A DNA stretch of 64,000 nucleotides from Acidimicrobilacustris europaeus (GTDB lineage: Bacteria; Actinomycetota; Acidimicrobiia; Acidimicrobiales; Acidimicrobilacustridaceae). The DNA is taken from the NCBI GenBank assembly GCA_965194515.1, contig OZ239146.1:806001-870000 (forward strand). The letters are read 5' to 3'. Under the pieces are notes generated by a model. The model was not told the origin of the DNA. It saw only the letters and a list, made by a program, of their open reading frames with translations, and did no database searches. The position numbers and the translations under genes were made by a program. The first letter of the stretch is position 1. Each line of letters starts with the position of its first letter. Of this stretch, positions 17,560 through 25,603 are shown one piece after another.

Positions 17560-18468
17560 TCACTGCGTTGCCAGAACGGCTTGTCGATACTCGTCGAGGA
17601 TGTCTTGAAGCGTGACCTCGAGAGGAATCTCTGGAGTCCACCCTGTTATCGCATTCAATCGAGTTGGGTCTCCTCGGAGCACTGGCGTTTCGACTGGCCT
17701 TTGGAGTTCCGGATCGGCATCGAGTTGCATCGGCGAGTTGGCCAGCGAGACCAGACGCTCAGCGAGATCGCCAATAGTGAGATCGTGACCGGTACATACG
17801 TTGTAGGCCTCGCCTGCCTCGCCCTTTTCCATGAGCAGCCGGTAGGCCCGAACGACATCGCGAACATCGGTGATATCGCGACGCGGTGTGAGGTTTCCAA
17901 CTGGAACTGAGGTCAACCCATCGCGTTCGTTGATGGCGATCCGTTCAGCGATCGCTGGCGCAACAAAGCGAGTGGTTTGCCCTGGGCCGAGGTGGTTGAA
18001 GGCGCGAACGCGAATGGTTTCAAGTTGATGGCCGAGCCACGCCTGCAGCGCTAATTGATCAGCTGCAACTTTGCTTGCGGCATAGGGGGTCACAGGTCGG
18101 AATGGTGTCGATTCGGTTATCGGCAATTCCTGTGGGGTCACGCGCCCGTAAACGTCGGCGCTGCTTACGGCAAGAACTCTTGGTTTGCCGTTGGCAACGC
18201 AGGCTTGAAGAAGATTGAGCGTTCCCTCTGCATTCACGCGGAACGCATCAAGCGGGAAGTCCCAAGATGCGCCGACATCGCTCCAGCCGCCAAGGTGGTA
18301 CACGACATCGGGCTTAATGTCGGCGAGAAGAGCATGAACAGCAACGGAGTCAAGAAGGTCTGGGCCATCGGCACGGTCGACTCCAATGACGGTGTCGCCC
18401 TGAAGACCTAAATGTGCACACAGATGACGTCCGACAAAGCCGGCAGCGCCGGTGACTAAAGCCTTCAC
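17560..18468 (-). CDS. rmd: GDP-4-keto-6-deoxy-D-mannose reductase (GDP-D-rhamnose synthase)-like
   Basis: 302-residue extended SDR. It has VTGAAGFVGRHLCAHL, VYHLGGWSDVGASWDFP, AVSSADVYGRV, the catalytic TPYAASKVAADQLA pair, RAFNHLGPGQTTRFVAPAIA and RRDITDVRDVVRAY. The FNHLGPGQ and SSADVYG segments are typical of Rmd, which reduces the Gmd product to GDP-6-deoxy-D-mannose. Gmd lies immediately downstream in the same direction. A GDP-6-deoxytalose-forming or simple 4-epimerase role is the alternative. Confidence 0.82.
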   Translation of the reverse strand: MKALVTGAAGFVGRHLCAHLGLQGDTVIGVDRADGPDLLDSVAVHALLADIKPDVVYHLGGWSDVGASWDFPLDAFRVNAEGTLNLLQACVANGKPRVLAVSSADVYGRVTPQELPITESTPFRPVTPYAASKVAADQLALQAWLGHQLETIRVRAFNHLGPGQTTRFVAPAIAERIAINERDGLTSVPVGNLTPRRDITDVRDVVRAYRLLMEKGEAGEAYNVCTGHDLTIGDLAERLVSLANSPMQLDADPELQRPVETPVLRGDPTRLNAITGWTPEIPLEVTLQDILDEYRQAVLATQ

Positions 18469-18477
18469 GTTGCGATC

Positions 18478-19602
18478 CTAGGCCCGAGCCGCACACGCAA
18501 GTTCGAACAGCTCAACCAATTCATCGGTCGATCGGTCCCATGAAAAATGGGTCAGTCGTTCGTTGCCAGCAGCAACAAGTGATTCGGTAAGCGCTTTGTC
18601 ATCGAGAACCTTTTCGATGGCACTGACCAAGGTGTCGACGTCGCCAGGTTGGGCCCATTGCGCCGCGGACCCGAGAACTTCTGGCAGTGATCCCGTGCGA
18701 GTCGCGACAACGGGCACTCCTGCAGCCATCGCCTCGAGCGGGGGGATTCCGAATCCCTCGAGGAGTGATGGGTAGACAAAGGCACGCGTGCCTGCGAGGA
18801 GGTCGTCACGGTCGGCGTCGGAGAGCCAGCCTGTCCGACGGATCCTTGATCGATTCGGTGAGGAATCAATGACCTCTTTGACCGCGTCGACGCCCCATCC
18901 GTCGGGCCCGGCAATGACGAGGTGGAGGTTCGGACGCTTGGGCGCGATCACATCGAAGGCTCGCACGAGCGACGGAATGTCTTTACGCGGTTCGATTGTC
19001 CCGAGAGAAAGTACGTAGTCATCGACACCAGCAAAGGCGCGTCCCCGTTTGGCGCGGTCGGCTCGAGTCGCGTCGTCGATCTGTTGCGGTCCACCGAGGT
19101 GGATTGCTCGAACCCGATGCGGTTCAACATTGAGCGTGGAAACGACATCGTCGGCGACGGCTTGTGACGGAGTGTGGATCCATGCGCCATCGAGAATTTC
19201 TCGGCGAAGCAGAGCGGGTACCTGTTGCACATCGTTGGTGCACATTTCGGGAAAGTGCACGGCGGTGAGGTCGTGCACCATCACGACTCGCGCTGCGTTC
19301 TTTGCCGGGGGAACGACATAGTTCGGGCCCCATACAAGATCGATATCGCCGGTCCACCACTCGATAGGTGGCCAGGGACCTCGTCGCCACATCGCTCGAA
19401 GCGGACGCGCAACCATTGGACGTCGATGGGCGCGCACCCCGGGAGGGAGTTCGTCGAGCATTGGCCCTGCCCCACGGCGCGAGACGGCGAATGCGGAAAC
19501 CTCGAGTCCGGGACGTGCGAAGCGATGAAGGTAGGTGCGTGTCACGCCACCGATGCCAGTTCGGTGTCCGATGAGTGAGGTCGCGTCAGCGGCGATTCGC
19601 AC
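18478..19602 (-). CDS. Glycosyltransferase, GT4-like, mannosyltransferase type
   Basis: 374-residue GT-B transferase resembling WbaZ-type mannosyltransferases: MRIAADATSLIGHRTGIGGVTR start, VVMVHDLTAVHFPEM, VDDYVLSLGTIEPRKDIPSLVRAF, LVIAGPDGWG, and the EX7E motif in LLEGFGIPPLEAMAAG. It ends 9 bases before rmd and begins one base after the 73-residue gene, so the run 19825-13660 appears to be one operon or two nested ones. Use of a GDP-deoxymannose donor is an inference from the neighbours. Confidence 0.86.
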   Translation of the reverse strand: MRIAADATSLIGHRTGIGGVTRTYLHRFARPGLEVSAFAVSRRGAGPMLDELPPGVRAHRRPMVARPLRAMWRRGPWPPIEWWTGDIDLVWGPNYVVPPAKNAARVVMVHDLTAVHFPEMCTNDVQQVPALLRREILDGAWIHTPSQAVADDVVSTLNVEPHRVRAIHLGGPQQIDDATRADRAKRGRAFAGVDDYVLSLGTIEPRKDIPSLVRAFDVIAPKRPNLHLVIAGPDGWGVDAVKEVIDSSPNRSRIRRTGWLSDADRDDLLAGTRAFVYPSLLEGFGIPPLEAMAAGVPVVATRTGSLPEVLGSAAQWAQPGDVDTLVSAIEKVLDDKALTESLVAAGNERLTHFSWDRSTDELVELFELACAARA

Positions 19603-19603
19603 G

Positions 19604-19825
19604 TCAGCGACGCCCGCGCTCGGCGACGAGCGAGGCGAATGTGCCGAGCGTCGTGGTCATCGTCTTTGCGATCTCCGACGCTTTCGGGAGGGTCATGCCC
19701 GATTCCCGCTCCCATTCGCGGCGTCGCACCTGCAAACGGTTGAATCCGAGGATCCCGAAGCCGAGGCCGACGCTGAGGGCCTCCTGGGCGGCACGTCGAA
19801 TGGGGTCATACGAAGCATTTTCCAC
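19604..19825 (-). CDS. Conserved-looking small protein of unknown function (73 aa)
   Basis: Begins with GTG at 19825, with TACGCT (complement of 19833-19838) 7 nt upstream. Residues 5-37 form an amphipathic, partly glycine-rich segment (AAQEALSVGLGFGILGFNRLQ) followed by a basic/acidic patch (VRRREWERESG). Small actinobacterial proteins with this VGLG-FNRLQVRRRE layout occur elsewhere in my recollection, function unknown. Its stop is one base from the start of the transferase gene. It lies antisense to an unlikely N-terminal extension of the large gene at 19890, which favours the shorter form of that gene. Confidence 0.65.
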   Translation of the reverse strand: MENASYDPIRRAAQEALSVGLGFGILGFNRLQVRRREWERESGMTLPKASEIAKTMTTTLGTFASLVAERGRR

Positions 19826-19889
19826 AGGTGCCAGCGTAGACGGGGGTCAGCGGGATCGGACAGTAGGAGGACTACCCTCGGAGACCGTC

Positions 19890-22800
19890 GTGACTGTTAA
19901 CGAACCCCCCTCCACGCCGGCCCCCGGGCCGACTGCGGACCCGAACCCCCTTTCCGGAGGCGGGTCGGTGCCTCTAGCGGGTGCTGATTCCGAGTCGGTC
20001 TTTGACGACCTTCTTGCGGCCCTGAGCAAGAGTTCCGACACTTCGGCCGAAACCACTCCGCCATCGCCAAGTTTCGAATCCCTCTTCGAGGCAGAGGAAC
20101 CTGAAGGGCCGGCCCCCGCTGTCGTCGCGGTGATGGTCGCTCATAACCCAGGTGATTGGTTCGAAGAGACGCTTTCCAGCCTTGGTGCCCAGGACTATTC
20201 CGCCCTTTCCGTTCTAGTCATTGATGCTGCAAGCACAGATGGGGCCGAACTCCGAGACCGGGTGGGGGCAGTTCTCCCCGATGCTCATCTTCGTCGCCTT
20301 TCCGAAAACTCTGGTTACGCCGCCGCTGCCAATGAAGCTCTCGTTGCTGTGCAAGGCGCCGCGTTCTATCTGTTCTGTCACGACGATGTTCGCCTCGATC
20401 CAGATGTTGTGCGACTGCTGGTCGAAGAGGCATTTCGATCGAATGCCGGAATCGTTGGACCCAAAATCGTTGAGTGGAGCGAGCCACGACGGTTGCTCTC
20501 GGTTGGTATGGGTGCAGACCGGTTTGGCCATCCTGCGGCCTATGTCGAACGAGGCGATCTGGACCAAGAGCAACACGATGCGGTGCGCGACGTGTTCTTC
20601 ATTCCCGGAGCGGTGACGCTCATACGGGCTGATCTCTTCGAAGCCCTTGGTGGTTTCGACTCTGCCATTTCGTTTCATGGTGAGGATCTTGAAATTTGCT
20701 GGAGGGCTCACGCGGCCGGAGCGCGTGTGATCGTGGCCCCTGCGGCGCGTGTCGCCCATCTCGAGGCGCTTGGTAGCCGTCGGCCCGTCGACGATCGTCG
20801 TCGACTTCAGGCCCGACATCGATTGCGGGCAATGCGCGATTCGGACACCCTCGGTACTCGTGTGCGCGCAACGCCGGAAGCGTTCATTCTTTCTTTGTTG
20901 GAAATCGTCCAAGCAATTGTGCTGGGCCACTTCCGTCGGGCACGAGATATTTGGTCTGCATGGACATGGAATTCGCGAAATGCTTCCTCCGCTCGAACGC
21001 GACGAGCATCACTCGCTGCCATCCGGCGTGTTCCCGACAGCGAAGTTCATGCGTTTCAATCTCGCGGAAGCGCCCGCCTCACCGCATTCATGCGCCACCG
21101 GATTGCTCGTTCCGAAGCAGCGGCTGGCGGTCGCGAACTCATGTCGAACCTACGAGATGCCCGGTCAGCGACTCCATTTGTTGTCTGGGTGTTGATGATT
21201 GCTTTTCTTTTCGTCGGCGGGCGCGAACTTGTTCTTCATGGGGTCCCCGCTGTTGGTGATTTCGTGCGCTTTCTTCCGCCCGGAGAAATGGTCGAGCGCT
21301 GGCTGAGCGGTTATCAAACAGTTGGGCTCGGATCCACGGCGCCCGCTCCAACTGGTTTCGGCTTTCTCGGAGTCTTGGGCTATTTGTTTTTGGGTGCTAT
21401 CGGCTTGCTGCGAGGCGTGTTGATTCTTGGTCTTTGGCCACTAGGTGTCTTGGGAATGTGGCGTCTCACGCAACCGGTGACTTCTCAGCGTTCGCGTCTA
21501 CTCACGTCGGTTGTTTATTTGATCATTCCCATTGCTGCGAACGGGATGGCGCAAGGGCAGTGGGGGACACTGGTTCTTTACGCACTGCTTCCGTGGGTTG
21601 TCTCGCAACTCGCCTCAGCAAGTGGCCTAGCTCCCTTCGGGACCATTGGGGACCAAGCCGGACCAGGTGTTCGATCCCGACCATTGCTGCATCGCATACT
21701 TTCGGTCGGGTTGTTTGTTGCACTCGGCGCAATTATCGAACCCTCGGTAATCGTTGTGGTGGCCGGGGTCTCGATTGCGTTCGCGGTTGGCGGTTGGGTC
21801 GCAGGCCAGTTCGTTGGAAGCGGTCGAATCCTGTTGGTCGGTGTTGGTGGTTCGGCAGTTGCATTGGTACTGCACTTGCCGTGGAGTCTCGGATTCCTTG
21901 ACGGTTGGGATTCGCTGGTTGGGGTTTCTTCCAATGGTGGGTTCGCTCTTGGACTTGGCGATGTTTTGCGATTCGGAACGGGTCCGTTTGGAACGGGAAT
22001 CCTCGGTTGGCTTCTCCTTGTCACCGCGTTGCTGCCGCTGTTCATTGGTCGGCAGTGGCGGCTTTCTTGGGCGGTTCGCGGCTGGGTAGTGGCCCTTGTC
22101 GGTTTCGCTCTGGCGTGGGGAGTCGGCCAAGGGTGGCTGACGGAGTATCTGCCTTCCGCATCAATGTTGCTCGTGCCATCTGCACTCGGCGTCGCTCTCG
22201 CCGCTGGTTTGGGTATGGCGGCATTCGAGATTGATCTTCCCGACTATCACTTTGGCTGGCGTCAGATTGTTTCGTTGCTTGCTGCTGGGTCATTCATCGT
22301 TGCGCTCGGTCCTGCGCTGATGTCGTCGCTCTCGGGTCGGTGGAACATGCCGCGTGGCGACTTCAATCGATCACTTTCTTTCCTTGGCGACGGCACCACC
22401 GATGGCGCCTACAGGGTTTTGTGGCTCGGTGATGCCACTGCACTTCCGCTCCAAGGGTGGGCCCTCGACGCCCCTGCGGTCGATGACCTTGGCCCCGAGC
22501 GAACACTCGTGTACGCGACGACTATCTCTGGCACGCCCTCGATCGCTGAGCAGTGGGCGGGTTCAGACTCGGGCGCAACGAGCAATCTTGCGCGCGCTCT
22601 TCAAACGGCGTCAGAAGGTGGAACCGCACGGTTGGGTGCATTGTTGTCGCCGATGGCAGTGCGATACGTCGTCGTTCCTGTCGCACCAGCTCCTGATCCC
22701 TACGCCCGTTCCCGGGCTTCAGTGCCGACCGACTTGCTCGCGGTACTCGATGCACAGCTCGACCTCGCATCGATCACGGTGAACCCCGGTATGCGTGTGT

Positions 22801-23501
22801 ACCGAAATTCTTCGTGGGCGCCAGGAGTTACCGAATTGCCGAGTGGAACGCAGTTGCCAGATGGTGGACCCTCACTTGCTGATCGCACAGATCTTGCTCT
22901 TCAGGGCTCAACCGCGGTGCTCACTGATTCATCAGGATTTGCGGAGTACGAGGGCGAGTTGCCCGGTGCTGGCGAGGTCTATGTGGCTTCGGCAGGTGAA
23001 GGCTGGGAACTCAAGGTTGATGGACAGACATTGCAGCGCAACTCGGCGTTCGGTTGGTCGAGTTCGTTTACAGCGACCGACGGCGGCGTCGCCACGCTCT
23101 CGTTCGAGACCCCTGCAACACGAAGAGCACTTGTTGCGGGTCAAGTCGTCCTCTGGATCCTCGTTGTCGTGTACCTGCTCCGAGTCCGAGTCCGTGAGGA
23201 TGAACGAACCGATCTTTTGTCGGGCGCACCCCTTGAACCAACATCTGAAGATGGGCCAGAAGCTGTCGTTGAATCGATGGCGCTCGTCGACGCGGTGATG
23301 CTTGAGGAATTCGCTGACGTTGGCGTTCAGACCGTGGTGGTCGATGTCGATGTCGATGTCGATGTCGACATCGCAGCGAATGCGGTAACCGAGGTTGAGT
23401 TCCAAATCCCAGAGGATCCACAGGTCGGATCCATGTCTCCAGAAGATTCAGAAGCGTTCTGGAAGACCGGCCGCAGAGGACTTCGGAGGAAGTCGAAATG
23501 A
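19890..23501 (+). CDS. Giant GT2 glycosyltransferase fused to multi-pass membrane domain
   Basis: 1203 residues from GTG 19890, which has GGAG 6 nt upstream; frame upstream of it is antisense to the 73-residue gene. A disordered acidic/Pro/Ser N-terminus (1-75) is followed by a GT2 domain (about 77-330: VVAVMVAHNPGDWFEETL, DAASTDG, HDDVRLDPD, IPGAVTLI, HGEDLEICWR). From about 430 to 820 come roughly ten membrane segments, then an extracellular domain (about 830-1075), a further membrane helix near 1083, and a charged tail with a Val-Asp repeat. It overlaps the DUF5719 gene. Similar giant GT2 proteins sit beside DUF5719/DUF3499/manB in other actinobacteria as I recall. The glycan is unknown. 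Confidence 0.85.
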   Translation: MTVNEPPSTPAPGPTADPNPLSGGGSVPLAGADSESVFDDLLAALSKSSDTSAETTPPSPSFESLFEAEEPEGPAPAVVAVMVAHNPGDWFEETLSSLGAQDYSALSVLVIDAASTDGAELRDRVGAVLPDAHLRRLSENSGYAAAANEALVAVQGAAFYLFCHDDVRLDPDVVRLLVEEAFRSNAGIVGPKIVEWSEPRRLLSVGMGADRFGHPAAYVERGDLDQEQHDAVRDVFFIPGAVTLIRADLFEALGGFDSAISFHGEDLEICWRAHAAGARVIVAPAARVAHLEALGSRRPVDDRRRLQARHRLRAMRDSDTLGTRVRATPEAFILSLLEIVQAIVLGHFRRARDIWSAWTWNSRNASSARTRRASLAAIRRVPDSEVHAFQSRGSARLTAFMRHRIARSEAAAGGRELMSNLRDARSATPFVVWVLMIAFLFVGGRELVLHGVPAVGDFVRFLPPGEMVERWLSGYQTVGLGSTAPAPTGFGFLGVLGYLFLGAIGLLRGVLILGLWPLGVLGMWRLTQPVTSQRSRLLTSVVYLIIPIAANGMAQGQWGTLVLYALLPWVVSQLASASGLAPFGTIGDQAGPGVRSRPLLHRILSVGLFVALGAIIEPSVIVVVAGVSIAFAVGGWVAGQFVGSGRILLVGVGGSAVALVLHLPWSLGFLDGWDSLVGVSSNGGFALGLGDVLRFGTGPFGTGILGWLLLVTALLPLFIGRQWRLSWAVRGWVVALVGFALAWGVGQGWLTEYLPSASMLLVPSALGVALAAGLGMAAFEIDLPDYHFGWRQIVSLLAAGSFIVALGPALMSSLSGRWNMPRGDFNRSLSFLGDGTTDGAYRVLWLGDATALPLQGWALDAPAVDDLGPERTLVYATTISGTPSIAEQWAGSDSGATSNLARALQTASEGGTARLGALLSPMAVRYVVVPVAPAPDPYARSRASVPTDLLAVLDAQLDLASITVNPGMRVYRNSSWAPGVTELPSGTQLPDGGPSLADRTDLALQGSTAVLTDSSGFAEYEGELPGAGEVYVASAGEGWELKVDGQTLQRNSAFGWSSSFTATDGGVATLSFETPATRRALVAGQVVLWILVVVYLLRVRVREDERTDLLSGAPLEPTSEDGPEAVVESMALVDAVMLEEFADVGVQTVVVDVDVDVDVDIAANAVTEVEFQIPEDPQVGSMSPEDSEAFWKTGRRGLRRKSK
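23340..23369 (+). repeat. In-frame hexanucleotide repeat (GTCGAT)4-GTCGAC
   Basis: Five consecutive GTCGAY units encode Val-Asp repeated five times in the cytoplasmic tail of the giant transferase. Changes by whole units keep the frame, so the tail length could vary between strains. Confidence 0.85.
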
Positions 23502-25144
23502 AGCGAGCGTGGCGAGTTCCGATCCTTCTGCTTCTCCCCGTGTTGCTTGTCAGCGCCGTAGTAGTCCAGAACCGAACTGCAGCAACATCGAATTCCAATG
23601 TTCGACTCAACGGGATGGTGCCAGCGGCATCGCCTGAGGGGGCTCTGAGTTCAACGTGGTACTGCGCTGCCGGATCGGCTACCGGAGTTACCGCCGGCGA
23701 CACCGCAGGTTTCGCTGAACAATCAATCGTTGTTTCGAATGCAACATCAGTCGATTCAACTGGTGCAGTTTCTGTGTTCACCGAGAAGGGCGACACCACG
23801 GTCAAGGCCGTGAAGGTCCAGGCCCATAGTCAAACAACAGTTCGTGTGAGCGACATCGTCAAGGCACCTTGGGCGTCTGCACTGGTTGAGATGTCTGGTG
23901 GCGCCATCACCGTGGTGCATGAACTTCGGGGACCAGCAGGACGTTCCGTTAGCGCATGTGCGTCTACTCCGAGTGCTCGGTGGTACTTCCCTTCAGGCAC
24001 AACCCGAGCCGGTACCCGCAATCTCATGGCACTGTTCAATCCATTCCCCGGAGAAGCCACAGTCGATTTCGCATTCGACACTGAAGACGGTGCCCGTACT
24101 CCTCAACAACTCCAAGGCATGGTTGTTCCTGGTGGTCGCCTCGTCGTCGTCGATGTAGGTGCAATCGTGACGCTCCGGGAACGAGTCTCCACAACGGTGA
24201 CTGTCCGCATCGGGAGATTGATCGCTGAACAGATTCAGACCTCCGATGGTCGGGCCAACTCAGAGCAAGGCCTCACATCAGTGCTTGGTGCGACATCGAC
24301 GTCGCCAATTTGGACATTTCCGGTCGCGACTGCCGCGTCAACAACAGCTCGCGAAATTGTGTCCATACTCAACACGGGCGATTCCGATACTGAAGTGCAG
24401 GTCGAGGTGCAGCTTGATGATCCGGCAACAAATGGAAGTGTTGAACCATTTGTTGTCCAGGTTGCTGCACGTCGGTCTGCTCAGATCGATCTCGGTGCCG
24501 ATCCGCGGATTCCTAAGTCCGTCGGACGCTGGCTCATCGTCCGCTCCAGCGACGCCGCGCAAATCGTTGCAGAGCGTTCTGTCGGGGCAACCCGCACAGC
24601 GACGGGCGGAGGGTTCTCGTTCACTATGGGAGTTCCGCTTGCTGCGACACATTGGCTTGGAACAATTGCGACAACGACCGAAGTTTCGTCATCACTTGTT
24701 TCGGTAGCGAACCCTTCCGCAACTGAGACTGCCACGGTGACAATTTCTGCGCATTCAAAGGGTTCTGTCCTCGCCATTTCCACGGCGAAGGTGGTTCGCA
24801 TCGCGCCGGGACAACGTCTCGTGGTGAACCTTGCGTCGGCGACAACTGGCAAAACCGATGCATCGTTAGAGATCAAAGCGGATCAACCAGTTGTTGTTGG
24901 CCAATGGATTGCGTTAGCGACTCCTTTCGAAATTATGACGATTTCTGACTTTCCGGTGCTTGGCACTGAATCGCTGTTGGTGAATGTGTTCACTCCGGAC
25001 CAAGCAGTAGCGGTTACTGCTGAAGTTATTTCTGACGACACCGTGCCTGAGGCGACCACAACCACGAGCGCGGCCGTGACAACGACAGTTGCGGCAGTGC
25101 CGCCCTCGACAGTCGCCGGCGCAACAGCCACCACCGTTCGCTGA
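23498..25144 (+). CDS. DUF5719-family secreted/membrane-anchored protein
   Basis: 548 residues. Signal/anchor segment at the N-terminus (RVPILLLLPVLLVSAVVVQN), then a WYCAAGSATG segment and repeated beta-rich modules (SIVVSNATSVDS, LMALFNPFPGEATVDFAF, REIVSILNTGDSDTEVQVEV, SLVSVANPSATETATVTI), and a Thr/Ala-rich C-terminal tail. DUF5719 proteins accompany the giant GT2 gene in actinobacteria; function is unknown. It overlaps that gene by 4 bp (ATGA) and is followed after 2 bases by the thioredoxin-like gene. A role in export or modification of the same glycan outside the membrane is inferred from coupling. Confidence 0.8.
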   Translation: MKRAWRVPILLLLPVLLVSAVVVQNRTAATSNSNVRLNGMVPAASPEGALSSTWYCAAGSATGVTAGDTAGFAEQSIVVSNATSVDSTGAVSVFTEKGDTTVKAVKVQAHSQTTVRVSDIVKAPWASALVEMSGGAITVVHELRGPAGRSVSACASTPSARWYFPSGTTRAGTRNLMALFNPFPGEATVDFAFDTEDGARTPQQLQGMVVPGGRLVVVDVGAIVTLRERVSTTVTVRIGRLIAEQIQTSDGRANSEQGLTSVLGATSTSPIWTFPVATAASTTAREIVSILNTGDSDTEVQVEVQLDDPATNGSVEPFVVQVAARRSAQIDLGADPRIPKSVGRWLIVRSSDAAQIVAERSVGATRTATGGGFSFTMGVPLAATHWLGTIATTTEVSSSLVSVANPSATETATVTISAHSKGSVLAISTAKVVRIAPGQRLVVNLASATTGKTDASLEIKADQPVVVGQWIALATPFEIMTISDFPVLGTESLLVNVFTPDQAVAVTAEVISDDTVPEATTTTSAAVTTTVAAVPPSTVAGATATTVR

Positions 25145-25146
25145 TC

Positions 25147-25602
25147 ATGGAACGGTTGCTCATTGCCGTCGTGCTGGTGGGCATTGCGGTCGTTGTCGCT
25201 TTCGTGCTCCAGCGTCGCAAACCGGCGCCACCGGCGGACACGAAGTGGAACATTCCTGTTCAACTCGATCGTCGCGACTTTGCTCGTCCCGATGCGCCGT
25301 GGCTGGTTGCCGTTTTCACTTCATCGACCTGCGACGCCTGCGCCGGCGTGTGGTCGAAAGCAATGCATCTCGATGCGGGTCCGGATGGTCCGGTATGCGT
25401 GCAGGAACTTGAAGCAGTGGCCGAGGCGGAGATCCATCGTCGGTATGGAATCGATGCAGTCCCGCTGATCCTGATTGCTGGCGATGACGGAGTCGTGCAG
25501 CGCCATTTCATTGGGCCAGTCACAGCTACCGATCTTTGGGCAGCGGTAGCGGAAGCAAGAGAGCCAGGCTCAACGCCCGGTTCCTGTGAGAACCACGACT
25601 GA
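25147..25602 (+). CDS. Membrane-anchored thioredoxin-like protein
   Basis: 151 residues: one N-terminal membrane helix (LLIAVVLVGIAVVVAFVLQ), a basic linker, then a thioredoxin fold with the CxxC site in FTSSTCDACAGVWSKA (near residue 62) and a cis-proline region DAVPLILIAGDDG. It probably faces outside and acts on disulfides of envelope proteins, but DUF5719 beside it has few cysteines, so the partner is unclear. Last gene of the GT2-DUF5719 operon; it converges on ftsH with one base between. Confidence 0.82.
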   Translation: MERLLIAVVLVGIAVVVAFVLQRRKPAPPADTKWNIPVQLDRRDFARPDAPWLVAVFTSSTCDACAGVWSKAMHLDAGPDGPVCVQELEAVAEAEIHRRYGIDAVPLILIAGDDGVVQRHFIGPVTATDLWAAVAEAREPGSTPGSCENHD

Positions 25603-25603
25603 C

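Noticed and set aside
19575..19889. N-terminal extension of the giant GT2
   Set aside because: Arg/Ser-rich, overlaps the opposite-strand small gene, and the GGAG-GTG start at 19890 is better.
22932..23405. Minus-strand frame with Asp-Ile repeats
   Set aside because: It is the antisense reading of the GTCGAT repeat and lacks any other support.
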